A DNA stretch of 64,000 nucleotides from Ascaphus truei (Eukaryota > Chordata > Amphibia > Anura > Ascaphidae), in NCBI GenBank assembly GCA_036426205.1, contig CM071570.1, forward strand, positions 77,328,547 through 77,392,546, read 5' to 3'. The position numbers and the translations under genes were made by a program. The notes beneath the pieces were generated by a model that did no database searches, had not been told where the DNA came from, and saw only the letters and a list, made by a program, of their open reading frames with translations. Below, in pieces: positions 33,462-44,068 of the stretch. Position 1 is the first letter of the stretch. Each line of letters starts with the position of its first letter.

Positions 33462-35937
33462 ATCTGCACCGGCAAAGCAAGTTCCAGTCAGACTAGAAAA
33501 TTACCAGTGAGTGATAAAGTTCAACGAAAGTGTCCTCAATTATTAGAGAGAATAGAATGGAGGCAGAAAATAACCAGTGAGCATGTGTAGCTAGAGTTTG
33601 TGCAAGCTCCCTGACTGGGAGTGCACTTGGATAGACTGTGTCCCACAATTCCAGGGTATGACACCACACAAGTAAATGGGAGCTGCTGATGCAATCAATG
33701 ACCTTTGCAAGGAGATGCTGTAGTTAATGGCAGGCAACCTCAGCTAATCAGAGGGCTTCAAATACAGAATTTAAATACCACTAAGAATAAAAAAGTAGCC
33801 AAAGTTACAAGGCAAATATTTGTTACCTTAAGAAATTAAAACAGAGCAAATAATGTAATTACACCACACGAGTAGAAATACTGTCTTACTATTAATACGC
33901 CTTCTGTTTGATTGGGGTGGGAGGAGAAAGGAGAGGCATATCAGGTTTTTTTTTTTTTTTAAATGTGGATTTAAAATAGTCAGACTGATTAGGAGGTCGC
34001 ATAGATCAAAAGTGCCACTAGCACTACACAAGCATTGCAACATACTAAAATCTGTTGTTGACTATATTTTTCGGACCATTGAGTGTATACTTTCAGATTA
34101 TTTGGTGCCCGGTGTGTGAAACATTTTGCACATAATCAGTACCACTGCAGTTCCTCAACATGTGCTGCATGGAGCTACTTCAAAAGCAATTCCCAGGTTT
34201 TTTTTTTTTTTTTTTTTTTAATAACCTACACAAATTACTTACATATTTCACTTAAAATTCTTCTATAAATTGCCTGCTAGTGGCAGCCTGCTATATAGAT
34301 CTGCACAATTTACAAAAAGCACAAGATTAACCTCAAATAAGTTGAGATTTTATAATGACGAGAAAAATAAATAAATAAAAAGGACAAAACAAACAAACAA
34401 ACACAGGAGACATCCAATATTTAGGCCCCAATGTAGTTTGCAACTGCATAGGAATGAAAATGTCAGACAGAAGGCTGAAACCAAACACCTGCTGGAATCC
34501 GTCCCCCGTGGAGTCCAGTCACAGGTGTAAGGGAAGCAAGACGACTTGGGGTATTAGCCTCCTTTGTATACTTGCATCTGCATCTCACTCATTCCTTAGC
34601 CCGACCCTCAAAGACTCTGGCATACGCACTTATTTAAAATCTGAATTATCCCATTAAACTAAAGCATTATTTTTGTTTGTTTAAATGCATAGATACTATG
34701 ACAAATATATCAGCCTTATGGTACTCACCAAGGTCCCTGGTCTCAGAAATAACGGTTTAGCTGGGCAGAACATTTTAAAATTCAACATATCATCGCGAAA
34801 GCCCCTTAAGGCAGTGACAGCTAGAAGTATTATCTGGTGGGGCAAAGGGTAGGAGTAAGAATGAGTTCTGACTTATTTGGGGGAGGAGGTGATGGCAGTT
34901 CTCTAAACAGATTAATCATAATTAGTCCTTTCATATGTGTGAATTACGCATTAGCATCTCACTAGAAGCGCCTCTATCTCTGGAATTCCCCATCCATCTG
35001 GGTTTTTTTTTTTTTTAACTGGCAAATGCTATTATCCTTGCATTATATGCATTATAGCATTCCCAAGTTTTCCATCACTACCAGAGTGCACAGCTGTTAA
35101 GACCCAATGCATGTTGGGGTTTCTGATCCAAAGAGAAACAGGCTTGCAGAAACAAAAATGAACCTTTAGTTAACTATATGGGGGTCAGATAGAAATGAGT
35201 GCCTACCATGGAATGAAAAGTCACTGCAATCCAGTAACACTTTAGAAAGGATGAGATGTCAACACATTGCAAGGTACTTATGGGTTCTGTGACAGCTGCA
35301 ACGCCTCCTATACCTCCATGTAGAGCAGTCTCAGCTTTAGATGGGTCACACGTGTAAATAGGCCACAATTGATAATTTACTATACTCACAAGCCAAAATA
35401 CAATACACTTTGCAGCAAAGCAATAGCACAATAAACAACTAGTTCACTACAAACAGAAACAGCATTAACATTTAAAATCCCATTAGGCCCCTGGTACAGA
35501 AAACCAGCACTGCATTTAAAAAACACATGCATGTGAAATTTATGGAATATATATATATATATATTTCATACGGGAAATATGTAGCAAATAAAAAAAAATC
35601 TTATTGATTTCAGTGGGAGATTTGTCTTCCCAGAATTGCGCCACTTTTGCCTTGAATCATATGCCCCGTCATGTCAAGTGAGTGTCATGTCAAATGAGTC
35701 TCTCTGTACATGCCTCCACCCCAATGACAGAGGGGCCTACAACACACAGCTGTGAAGCAGTTTCTATACAGGGGTTAAGCAATATGGCAGCTTCTTAGGT
35801 TCTCAGTATAATGTAACTGCCATTTTATGTTATGGACCACTTCTCCAACATCTTTACCCCCCCCCCATCGGGGAGCACGCGGCAGAGATCAGTGGGTGTG
35901 TGTGATCTATAGTATAATCATATATACCACAACATAC
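33462..35937. other. No gene recognised; several homopolymer runs
   Basis: T runs at 33943-33960, 34197-34219 and 35002-35017 and a short (TA)n at 35548-35565 are the only features seen. If the exon at 36409 is real, this stretch would be its first intron. Confidence 0.35.
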
Positions 35938-36011
35938 AATATATATATATATATAGATATATATATATATATAATATATATATACACACATACAATATAT
36001 ATATATATATA
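35938..36011. repeat. (TA)n microsatellite, interrupted
   Basis: Alternating AT with short ACAC interruptions. Able to extrude as a cruciform. Confidence 0.9.
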
Positions 36012-36070
36012 TTTATTATGGAGAGTGGCGACTCGAGATTAACCAGAGGTCACGCGGGAAGGGACTGCCC

Positions 36071-36108
36071 GGTACACCTAATAATAGGGCTCCTAGCGCG
36101 TGCAGAGG
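36071..36108. repeat. Left copy of a distant 38 bp inverted repeat
   Basis: TACACCTAATAATAGGGCTC and its surroundings are the inverse of 39447-39484, with about three mismatches. The pair encloses 3.3 kb. Confidence 0.7.
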
Positions 36109-36129
36109 TAGGAGACCAGTTGCCCATAT

Positions 36130-36155
36130 GGGGGGGGGGGGGGGGGGGGGGGGGG
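36130..36155. repeat. Poly-G run
   Basis: About 26 consecutive G. A likely site of length error in sequencing and a potential G-quadruplex. Confidence 0.9.
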
Positions 36156-36189
36156 CCGGGGGGTGTGGGTGGCACGTGCTTGGTTTGTT

Positions 36190-36660
36190 ACAACGGTTGG
36201 GGATGGAAAGAGGTCGCGCGCGCCACCTTAACCCTTTCGCAGCCCGGGGGGGCGTTGACGTGACATCACGCAGCGTCCCGGTGAGCTCCGATCTCTCCCT
36301 TCATCTAACGTGCGCCCGACCTCCCGCCACTTCTATTTCTTCACCCCGTGCTTGCCGATGACTGACACTCGCTTCCACCCCTCCGAGCTCCCTCTCTGGA
36401 TGTTTTACCTGGGCCGTCAACGTGGTTCATGTCCTCAGTCGCCCTGTCAAACCGCGTCCGGCTCCTCAGCAATCTCCCCTCCGCCATCTTGGCTCCAGTT
36501 TTGAAATTGACTCCTCCCACCTCTCCCTTCTCTGACGTCACGCTCACTAACTGCGTTTGGACAGTCTGCCAAGTGCTGCACCTGGTGAGGCGACTCTAGG
36601 TCCTAGCGCCCGCCGGTTTCATGGTGCTACTGACAGCTCTACGCATGCGCCAGGTGAAGT
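36190..36660 (-). promoter_or_regulatory. CpG-rich promoter candidate
   Basis: This segment is rich in CpG and carries promoter-type sites: TGACGTCAC (CRE, 36533-36541), CATGCGC with the palindrome ACGCATGCGC (NRF1-like, 36641-36650), and CCGCCATCTTGG (YY1-like, 36481-36492), which on the minus strand reads CCAAGATGGCGG around a start codon. This arrangement is typical of TATA-less housekeeping promoters. CpG-rich transposons exist nearby, so this needs expression evidence. Confidence 0.5.
36409..36540 (-). CDS. Candidate first coding exon of an unidentified host gene
   Basis: The minus strand has ATG at 36487-36485 inside a YY1-like CCAAGATGGCGG context, then 26 codons plus one base, ending at a consensus donor CCCAG|GTAAAA (donor GT at 36408-36407). 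The peptide starts MAEGRLLRSRTRFDR and continues ATEDMNHVDGP, a plausible charged N-terminus. The 5' UTR would run upstream through the CRE at 36533. I do not recognise the protein. No second exon was identified at lower coordinates in this window, where the intron would have to extend through repeat-rich DNA. The alternative is a chance open frame in CpG-rich DNA. Confidence 0.45.
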
Positions 36661-36888
36661 CAGAGCAGGCACATTCTCACATGCAATGCACAGGCGTGGA
36701 GCACGCTAATGTAATGCAAAGCACTGACAATAGCGGGGCACTCTTTGTTTTTTTACAGTCCCCTGAATTTACAGCATCATTACCTTTAAATATAAATAAA
36801 TGTATCTCCTCCCCCCCCCCCCAGGTAGTAAGGTTGGCAATTACAGTTTTGCAACCAGAGTGATAAATAACCCCCAATATATATATAT
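36661..36888. other. Short interval with C run
   Basis: A C run (36811-36823) and ATATATAT just before the next repeat. No gene seen. Confidence 0.4.
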
Positions 36889-37043
36889 ACTAGCTGAGAG
36901 ACCCGGCGTTGGCCGGGATGTAATGTTCCCGCTCCTCTCTCTCTCTCCTCTCTCCTCCCCCTCTCTCTGTTTGTCCCCCATTCACATCAATCCAATCCCA
37001 CCCCCCTCCCTCCTTTATAGCTCTGTTTGTCCCCCTTTACAGC

Positions 37044-38045
37044 TTCATGTAGTGTGTGTGCGTCAGTCATTGTGTGTGCGTCAGTCAGTCAGTGTGTGTG
37101 TGCGCGCGCGTCAGTGAGTCTGACGCACAAACACACACAGACTGACTGACGCACACACACACAGTCCGTGTGTGCGTGTATGTGCCTCAGTCAGTGTGTG
37201 CGTGCGTGTGTGCGGCAGTCAGTGTTTGTGTGCGCGTCAGTCAGTGTGTGCGTGCGGCAGTCAGTCAGTGTGTGTGTGTGCGTGCGTCAGTCACTGTGTG
37301 TGTGTGGGGGTGTGTGTGTGCGCGCGCGTCAGTCAGTGTGTCAGTCAGTGTGTGTGTCAGTCAGTGTGTGTGTCAGTCAGTGTGTGTGTCAGTCAGTGTG
37401 TGTGTGTGTGCGCGTCAGTTAGTGTGTGTGTGTGTGTGCGTCAGTCAGTGTGTGTGCGTCAGTCAGTGTGTGTGTGTGTGTGTGTGTCAGTCAGTGTGTG
37501 TCAGTAAGTGTGTGTGTGTGTCAGTCAGTGTGTGTGTGCGCGTGCGTCAGGGTGTGTGTGCGTGCGGCTGTCAGGGGTTGTGTGCGTGCGGCTGTCAGGG
37601 GTTGTGTGCGTGCGTCAGTACGTGTGTGTGCGTCAGTCAGTGTGTGTGTGTGCGTGCGTCAGTCAGGGTTTGTGTGCGTGCGCCAGTCAGGGTTTGTGTG
37701 CGTGCGCCAGTCAGGGTTTGAGTGCGTGCGTGCGTCAGTCAGGGTGTGTGCGTGCGTGCGTCAGGGTGTGTGTGCGTGCGGCTGTCAGGGGTTGTGTGCG
37801 TGCGGCTGTCAGGGGTTGTGTGCGTGCGTCAGTACGTGTGCATGCGTCAGTCAGTGTGTGTGTGTGCGTGCGTCAGTCAGTGTGTGTGTGCGTGTGTCAG
37901 TCAGGGTTTGTGTGCGTGCGCCAGTCAGGGTTTGTGTGCGTGCACCAGTCAGGGTTTGTGTGCGTGCGTCAGTCAGGGTGTGTGCGTGCGTCAGTCAGGG
38001 TGTGTCTGCGTGCGCCTGTCAGGGTTTGTGTGCGTGCGTCAGTCA
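37044..38045. repeat. GT-rich minisatellite (GTGTGTGCGTGCGTCAGTCAG)
   Basis: About 1 kb of irregular tandem units built from GTGTGTGCGTGC and GTCAGTCAG, with higher-order copies (for example GGCTGTCAGGGGTTGTGTGC at about 37565-37610 and again at about 37780-37820). Alternating purine-pyrimidine favours Z-DNA. Confidence 0.95.
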
Positions 38046-38065
38046 AATGGCAGGCGCGGGGGTGT

Positions 38066-38690
38066 GTTAAGGGCAGGCGTGGGGGGGGTGAAGGGCAGGC
38101 GGGGGGGTGAAGGGCAGGGGTAGGGGGGGTGAAGGGCAGGGGTGGGGGGGGGTGACGGGCCAGGGGGGGGTAGGGGTGGGGGGGATGAAGGTAAGGGGTG
38201 GGGGGTGAAGGGCAGGGGTTAGGGTGGGTGGGGTGAAGGGCAGGGGGTGGGGGGTGAAGGGCAGGGGTAGGGGTGTGAAGGGTAGGGGTGGGGGGTGAAG
38301 GGCAGGGGCAGGGTGGGTGAAGGGCAGGGGTGGGGGGTGTGAAGGGCAGGGGTAGGGGGGTGAAGGGCAGGGGTAGGGGGGTGGGTGAGGGGTGGGGGTG
38401 AAGGGTAGGGGTAGGGGTGGGGGGTGAAGGGCAGGGGTAGGGTAGGGGGGGTGAAGGGCAGGACGTAGGGGGGGGTGAAGGGTAGGGTGAAGGGCAGGGG
38501 TAGGGGGGGTGAAGGGCCAGGGATAGGGGGGGTGAAGGGCAGGAGTAGGGGGGGTGAAGGGCAGGGGTAGGGGGGGGTGAAGGCAGGGGTAGGGGGGTGA
38601 GCGTAGGGGGGGGGGGTGAACGGGAGGGGAAGGGGGGTGAAGGGCAGGGGGTAGGGGGGTTGAAGGGCAGGGTAGGGGTGAAAGTGAGGC
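38066..38690. repeat. G-rich minisatellite (GGGGTGAAGGGCAGGGGTAG)
   Basis: About 625 bp of roughly 20-30 bp units on the plus strand, each with several G runs. Strong G-quadruplex potential. The proline-rich minus-strand frames are artefacts. Confidence 0.95.
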
Positions 38691-38724
38691 ACAAATTGTT
38701 GGCAGGAGTAAAATGTCTCTACAC

Positions 38725-38826
<102 letters not shown>

Positions 38827-38889
38827 GTGAGAGGTGGTGGAGAGCGGGACTGGCGCATATCAGAGGAGGCTGCTTGGCCCCCCAGTGGC

Positions 38890-39050
38890 CGGGGAGGTAG
38901 CGGCAGGGAGGTAAGGGAGCGCCGGGGAGTTAGCGCCGGGGAGTTAGCGGCGGGGAGGTAGCGGCGGTGAGGTAATGGAGCGGCGGGGAGGTAGCGCCGG
39001 GTAGTTAGCGCCGGGTAGTTAGCGCCGGGGAGGTAAGGGAGCGTTGGCGG
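38890..39050. repeat. GC-rich short tandem array (GCGCCGGGGAGTTA-type)
   Basis: About ten diverged units of 14-20 bp, alternating GTTAGCGCCGGGGA and GGTAGCGGCGGGGA. Confidence 0.85.
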
Positions 39051-39446
39051 CTGGGGTAGGAGGGCCGCGCCTCGCCTCGCTTCCCCTCCGTCTTTCCTGG
39101 AGCCGGTTGAGACCGAGGGGGGAGGAGCCTGAAGTTGACGGCAGGGGCAGGAGGGCCGCGCTTCCCCTCCGTCCGGGAGCCGGTGCAGGGCGGCGCACGT
39201 GATGGGGGGGGATGTGTGAGGGTGAGTGGGTGAGTGGGTGAGTGTGTGTGTGTGTGTGACCTTTGGGCCGTCACTCCTCCTCAGGCCAATGAGAGGTGTG
39301 CGGGGGCGGGCGTTCCAAGGGAGCAATCTCATTGGCCTGGCCCAAGGTCCAATGTGATTGCCGCTAGGGACACAGGGAGACACATACAGACACAGACACA
39401 TAAGACGCTTTCAGAAATATATAGATAGATAATATAGTCCCCTGTA

Positions 39447-39484
39447 CCCCTGCACGTGCTAGGAGCCCTATTATTAGGTGTACC
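39447..39484. repeat. Right copy of the distant 38 bp inverted repeat
   Basis: TGCTAGGAGCCCTATTATTA, inverse of 36071-36108. Confidence 0.7.
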
Positions 39485-39595
39485 AATATAATGTAATATA
39501 GTAAAATATATATATAGTCATTTATTACGGCATTTTGTGCTATGCTTAATACATTTTTTGTTACCCACTGAGTGGTGTCGCCTCCTTGCCGCATT

Positions 39596-39652
39596 GGGGG
39601 GGGGATTGGGGGGGGTTGGGGGGGGGGGGGGGGGGGGTTGGGGGGGGGAGGT
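39596..39652. repeat. G-rich run (G8-G20 blocks separated by ATT/TT)
   Basis: Several consecutive long G blocks. A G-quadruplex candidate and prone to length error. Confidence 0.9.
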
Positions 39653-39660
39653 GGTGTGTG

Positions 39661-39905
39661 TGTGTGCGCTGAGTTAAGTTATGGTGAGTAAAAAAAGTGA
39701 CAAAAACCCTCCACAGCAAAGCAAATATGCAAATGTAATACAACTGTATGCTCATCTGCATGTCTTAGACAGGTCTGCAACCCCGCCTTTCACCATTATC
39801 ACCCAGCACACAGCACTTCCACTGCAGCAAGGGATTCTGGGGAATGACATGCAAATGAGCACACAGTGCCACTTTTTGCTTCAAAAACCGTTTTTAACAT
39901 GGTTC
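39661..39905 (-). mobile_element. Dispersed TIR-like repeat F, copy 1 (antisense)
   Basis: GTGACAAAAACCCTCCACAG, GCAGCAAGGGATTCTGGGGA and ATGACATGCAAATGAGCAC are the inverse of words at 61565-61985 and, in part, 55595-55740. Confidence 0.5.
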
Positions 39906-41139
39906 CCTATAGGCTTAAGCTTGCTGCATGGTCTCGCAACGTGTGCCTGCACTTGGCTTCCTGGAGGAGAGTACTCCCTTGTTGACCGACATCACTGGAC
40001 CAACGAGGTTTCAGCAGTTCCCCCCACCAAGGACGTGCAGCTGTTTCCACGAATTGTTCTAACTGAGACCGCCAGCGTTCCCTGATACCTCTTCAGTGTG
40101 GTAACCAGTTGTGCTATATGCACTCAATGCGAATGTTCTTTATACCTGATGTACGCTGAATACTCACCTTTTATACCAATCAATAATATTTTGATATACT
40201 TCGCCATGCGGTTTTGCGCTGTTTTTGTTTCTTGTCTGTTTTAGTGTCTGTCGGAGTGTTGAGCCACCCTGACCCCTTACAGCTGCAGCCGTCTCACTGT
40301 ATACACGATTATTGTATGTTTTTACCCTCTTAAGTTGAGGTTAATATTTCAATTCACTTGATATTTAATAGTAGATTTAATATGGTTCAACAATTAGCTG
40401 CGCACTTTTTTTCTTTTCTGGGCAACCACTACACACCTCCCACCGCACTCCTGGCACCCGCAGCTGCCGCGGAGGTAAGGGGACACTCACTGGTAGCCCA
40501 AGGGCGACCTTGGCTACATTTAAATAAACACCCTTTTTCTCCCTCTTGGGAAGTGTTTTATTTTAGGTTTGCAATGGTTTAAAGAAGACTTGATTTAACT
40601 ATTGAGAATTTTGCGCTGCTTTGTAGACTACTTGTTATCTGATGACAAAAAGCATTCGATATTCCTATCTTCATAAGTATAAATTGCTTTAAAGTATAGC
40701 CGCTACACAGTTTAAAATTCTGGGCATTAATGAAATTCCTGCTCTCTAATTGATCAAAATTCCAGGAATTAATAGCCCGTAATGCCCAAGAACCTTGCCA
40801 AATCAGAGAGCAGGGCTTTATTGAATTACATGCTGGCAAGAGAGAGGGTCAGTGTGCCATGCTGTCTAAGGTTAGTGAGAGTGGGCAGGATGACGATCTG
40901 GAGGTATGGTGGACGGGTCGATGATCCAGAGGTGCAGTGAACATGTGGATGATCCAGACGTGTGGAAGATGGGCGGATGATCCGGAGGTACGGTGTGGGG
41001 GGGGGGGGGGGAAATGTGATCCATGAATGTCCGGGTGGATTATAAACTTCCATCCTGGGCATTAATGGGCTTGTAATGCACTGTCCTTCAGGTTAATGCA
41101 AATGATCGAAGGGGGCGTTTTAAGCAAATTCTGTGGCCC
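39906..41139. other. Repeat-like but unresolved
   Basis: 40205-40300 matches 15245-15330 (GTGCTGAGCCACCCTG-type words), so this is a relative of the foldback family there. A G run lies at 40997-41011. No gene seen. Confidence 0.35.
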
Positions 41140-41260
41140 TCTTGCAATGCAATAATTATTTACAAAGCGCTGACATATTCCGCAGCACGGAACAATGGGG
41201 GAACAGTTAAATAAACAGAATGACACACAAAATAAAAACGAATGAAGGCAAACCAATACA
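41140..41260 (-). mobile_element. LINE 3' tail, antisense
   Basis: AATTATTTACAAAGCGCTGA and CATATTCCGCAGCACGGAAC are the complement of the common L2/CR1 tail. It is related to 54605-54780. Confidence 0.5.
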
Positions 41261-41400
41261 GTATGTAGTGAGCGCCCTGCTCATGAAACCTTATAATCTA
41301 CACTTGAGGATCTGAAAGTTGACATGCTAACGTAAGATAACAAAAGAGGGAACCCCCGCAACTGTCTAAATGTAAATGTGTCGGTGCTCCCTAGGTAAGT

Positions 41401-41591
41401 GCATATAACAACAGACCGGAGAGAAAGAACCTAGTAAGGGCACTCTAAACACATAGGTGGTATGGTGAACACTTTAAAACATACACTTTATTCAAATAAT
41501 TTTAAAATAATGGGTGATAAAATAAGAATTGACGCGCGCGTTTCGCGTAGCCGCTTCCTCAAGGCACTACAAGGGGGGCCCCCCTTGTACT
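41401..41591. mobile_element. Foldback palindrome, left arm plus centre
   Basis: 41401-41578 is the inverse of 41579-41591 joined to 51206-51371. The centre is GGGGGG|CCCCCC at 41578/41579. The arm carries the TTTCGCGTAGCCGCTTCCTC word (41541-41560). The gypsy retrotransposon is inserted 13 bp past the centre. Confidence 0.85.
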
Positions 41592-41995
41592 TGTGAGGAT
41601 TCAGGGATCGCGGCGCCCGCGGCCCGGCCCCCCTCATCTTCTTTACCTCCCGCTGCTGAGGTGCGTGCCCCTCGCTGGCACCACTTACCTCCTGCTGCTC
41701 TGGGGGTTCCCGGCCATCCCCGGTGGTCTCTCGCTCCTGCTAGCTCTTCCCTCTCCCATGCGGCTGCCGTGTGTCCCGGCCGCGCGCGTGAACAGTGTGC
41801 GCCGGGTGAAGATAATTTATTCACTGCTCTATCAGTGAAACCACGCCCTCAGCAGACGAACAGGACCCCCTGCCAAAATAAGAGTTCTCACCTGCCTGCC
41901 AATCAAGTGGACCTATCCAAGATAGCTCCACGCACTCCTCCAGGCCTGCCTCCACTTTCGATTGGTTAGCCGCACTTTATATTGCCTGTCCTCCC
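41592..41995 (+). repeat. Gypsy 5' LTR, truncated
   Basis: TGTGAGGATTCAGGGATCGC onward matches the 3' LTR with only scattered changes for 404 bp, then stops in TTGCCTGTCCTCCC. The remaining 350 bp or so of the LTR are not found downstream. Confidence 0.9.
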
Positions 41996-44068
41996 TGTCA
42001 CGGTGACTTTATGGCAGGCTGTAAGTTACACCAAAATATATATAAAATATAATATATATTTATAACTGGGTTTGAACTGGGACGAGACTTAGATATGATA
42101 AAATATAATTTATTCCTTGATAAAGGTGAACACAACAGATATACAAATAACAGGCAAAATATGGACACTTACTTAAAATGGAAATGATGAAACAGTCATA
42201 TCTGGACTGGCAGTTCATACAGCACTCTTCATAGTCATCAAGACACCAAAGACATGAAAGACCTCTGGCATGAAGGCATTGCATAGCGTTTCTCTCAGCA
42301 ATCAAGATGGTATAGAACAGACAAAGGATAAAGGATTGACCACAGATTATATACCTTTTGTGGCCCTATCCTTAACATTAAGTACAGGTGATTGGTTTTC
42401 AATTACCTCCAGCCACTCACTAACATGGGAACACATTTTGATCCCTGCCCCCCTGCTAGTTGGCACATGCGCAGTAGCACTCTGGGGTCTCATTTCTGCA
42501 GCCCCTCATCTGCATCAGGAATGCCAGCTAGTCTACCAGATTGGATTCCTGGCAGGATATTCTTTGTTGTGAGGTGTGAAATGGAACACTTGAAGACTGC
42601 TCTAGTTTGAGTAATCTCTGCCCTCATGTAAACAGTAGAGGTGACAAAATCCTTTGAACCATACTTAAGTCCTAGACATTGGGTCACCTTTCTGGCCATA
42701 TGCTACCCTGGTATGCAAAGGAATTTCCTCTGGGTTTTACCCATACCTTGGAACACAGTATGAAAGATAAAACATAAACATATTAAAATATCCGGTTCCG
42801 TTGGGTCCAGCAGGTCCAAACTTCCCAGTTCTCAATGCCGGAACTGGGACACCCTATGGTCCAATTTGCGACTTGCTACGACCTTCGAAACCGGAGATAC
42901 ACAAATACACCTTAAACCGTTTCCTATTTTAATACAAAAAACTCCGCTGTAAATTAAATCACGTTTTTTCACTAAATCCCCATTGAAAACAACGGGCTCC
43001 GCCGCCATAGACTTTCAATGGCAAACCGCCGCCGTTGGCGGCTATGGGAATCCGCCGCCATAGACTTTCAACGGGGCGACGCCGCCGTTGAAGTTAATGG
43101 GGTTTTCCGCCATAGCCGGTCAATGGAGATTGGCCGCCATTGGAGTCTATGGGAAAAGTCCCGAACTTTCAAGGAGGTCCATACTCTGTCGGGTTGGTCC
43201 AAGAGGGTCAAGGATGGTTCTGCAGCGATGCTGGAGCAGTGACTACAGGTACCCCAAACCCTGATCCTCTGGACTCTCCGGAACCAGAGCTATGGATTCC
43301 CAAATTTCAGCTTTTGACACTTAGCCGTTTTCTTGAGCTGTTTCTGCCGCCGCCATTGGAACCTATGGCGCAACCCGCTCTTCTCGGTTCGACCCTTATC
43401 GGGGGTCCAGGATACGGGGACCCGGTTGTGGTCGAGTGGGGGGAGGTCTAGGAACTAGGGGCAGAAAGAATTTTATTTCTAGGTGCTCTAGAACTGTTTA
43501 TTCCCACGCCACTTGTCGTTGAACTTGACTTGTTAAGTGATCAAAGCTCTCCTATTGAAAATGTATCCGCTTTGCGGTTAAGCGGTTTGGACGGCAGCCA
43601 ACTCATTCCTGGAAAGCTCTTTCGAGGATTCTCCATTGAAGTCAATGGGCCCATTGACTTACAATGGGAAACCGCCGCTCCTCCTCTCGGACGCCATCTG
43701 CTGGTCTTCTCAGGAAACAGGACCCAACAGCAAGATTCGCCATTGAAACACATGGAGCCCAATGGCGGCCTATGGGACACTGCAAAATGGTGCCTGAAAA
43801 GGCGGGAAAATTACACAAAGGGCTATAATCACTAAACAACTATTAACCCTTGTGCTCCCGGATGGTTCCTAGTGTGTGTGTGATGCAGACACTGATATAA
43901 CAATAAAACAGGGGAACAGTGGAATATACATTTTCAGGTTATAACAAGGGTTAAATCACATTTCTGGGCCTCAGCCCAGTTAACCCCTTGTCTCCCTGGT
44001 GAGGTAAGAGGGTGGCCAATTGGGGTGTAACCCCTTTAATCCCGGGCCAAATCCTCCCCATCGTCACA
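41996..44068 (-). mobile_element. LTR-like sequence on the minus strand
   Basis: Read on the minus strand it begins TGTGACGATGGGGAGG (44068) and ends GTCACCGTGACA (41996), that is TG...CA, 2073 bp long. Immediately upstream on that strand is GAGCAGGGGAGG, a plausible polypurine tract, suggesting a 3' LTR with internal sequence to its right. Alternatively it is a solo LTR: CCTCCC lies on both sides (41990-41995 and 44069-44074). Part of it (42960-43800) is full of CATTGAAAGTCAATGG-type words. No proteins recognised. Confidence 0.45.

Noticed and set aside
36130..36155. Telomere-like or switch-like G array
   Set aside because: It is a plain G homopolymer without a TTAGGG unit.
37168..38123. 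Long Cys/Val/Arg-rich plus-strand open frames
   Set aside because: They are translations of the GT-rich minisatellite in several overlapping frames; stop codons are absent because of the repeat unit.
38066..38690. Possible CRISPR-like array
   Set aside because: Units are contiguous and lack unique spacers; it is a minisatellite in a vertebrate-type genome.
42960..43800. Conserved coding region suggested by open frames on both strands
   Set aside because: The pattern comes from repeated CATTGAAAGTCAATGG-type and GCCGCCATTG-type words inside an LTR-like sequence.
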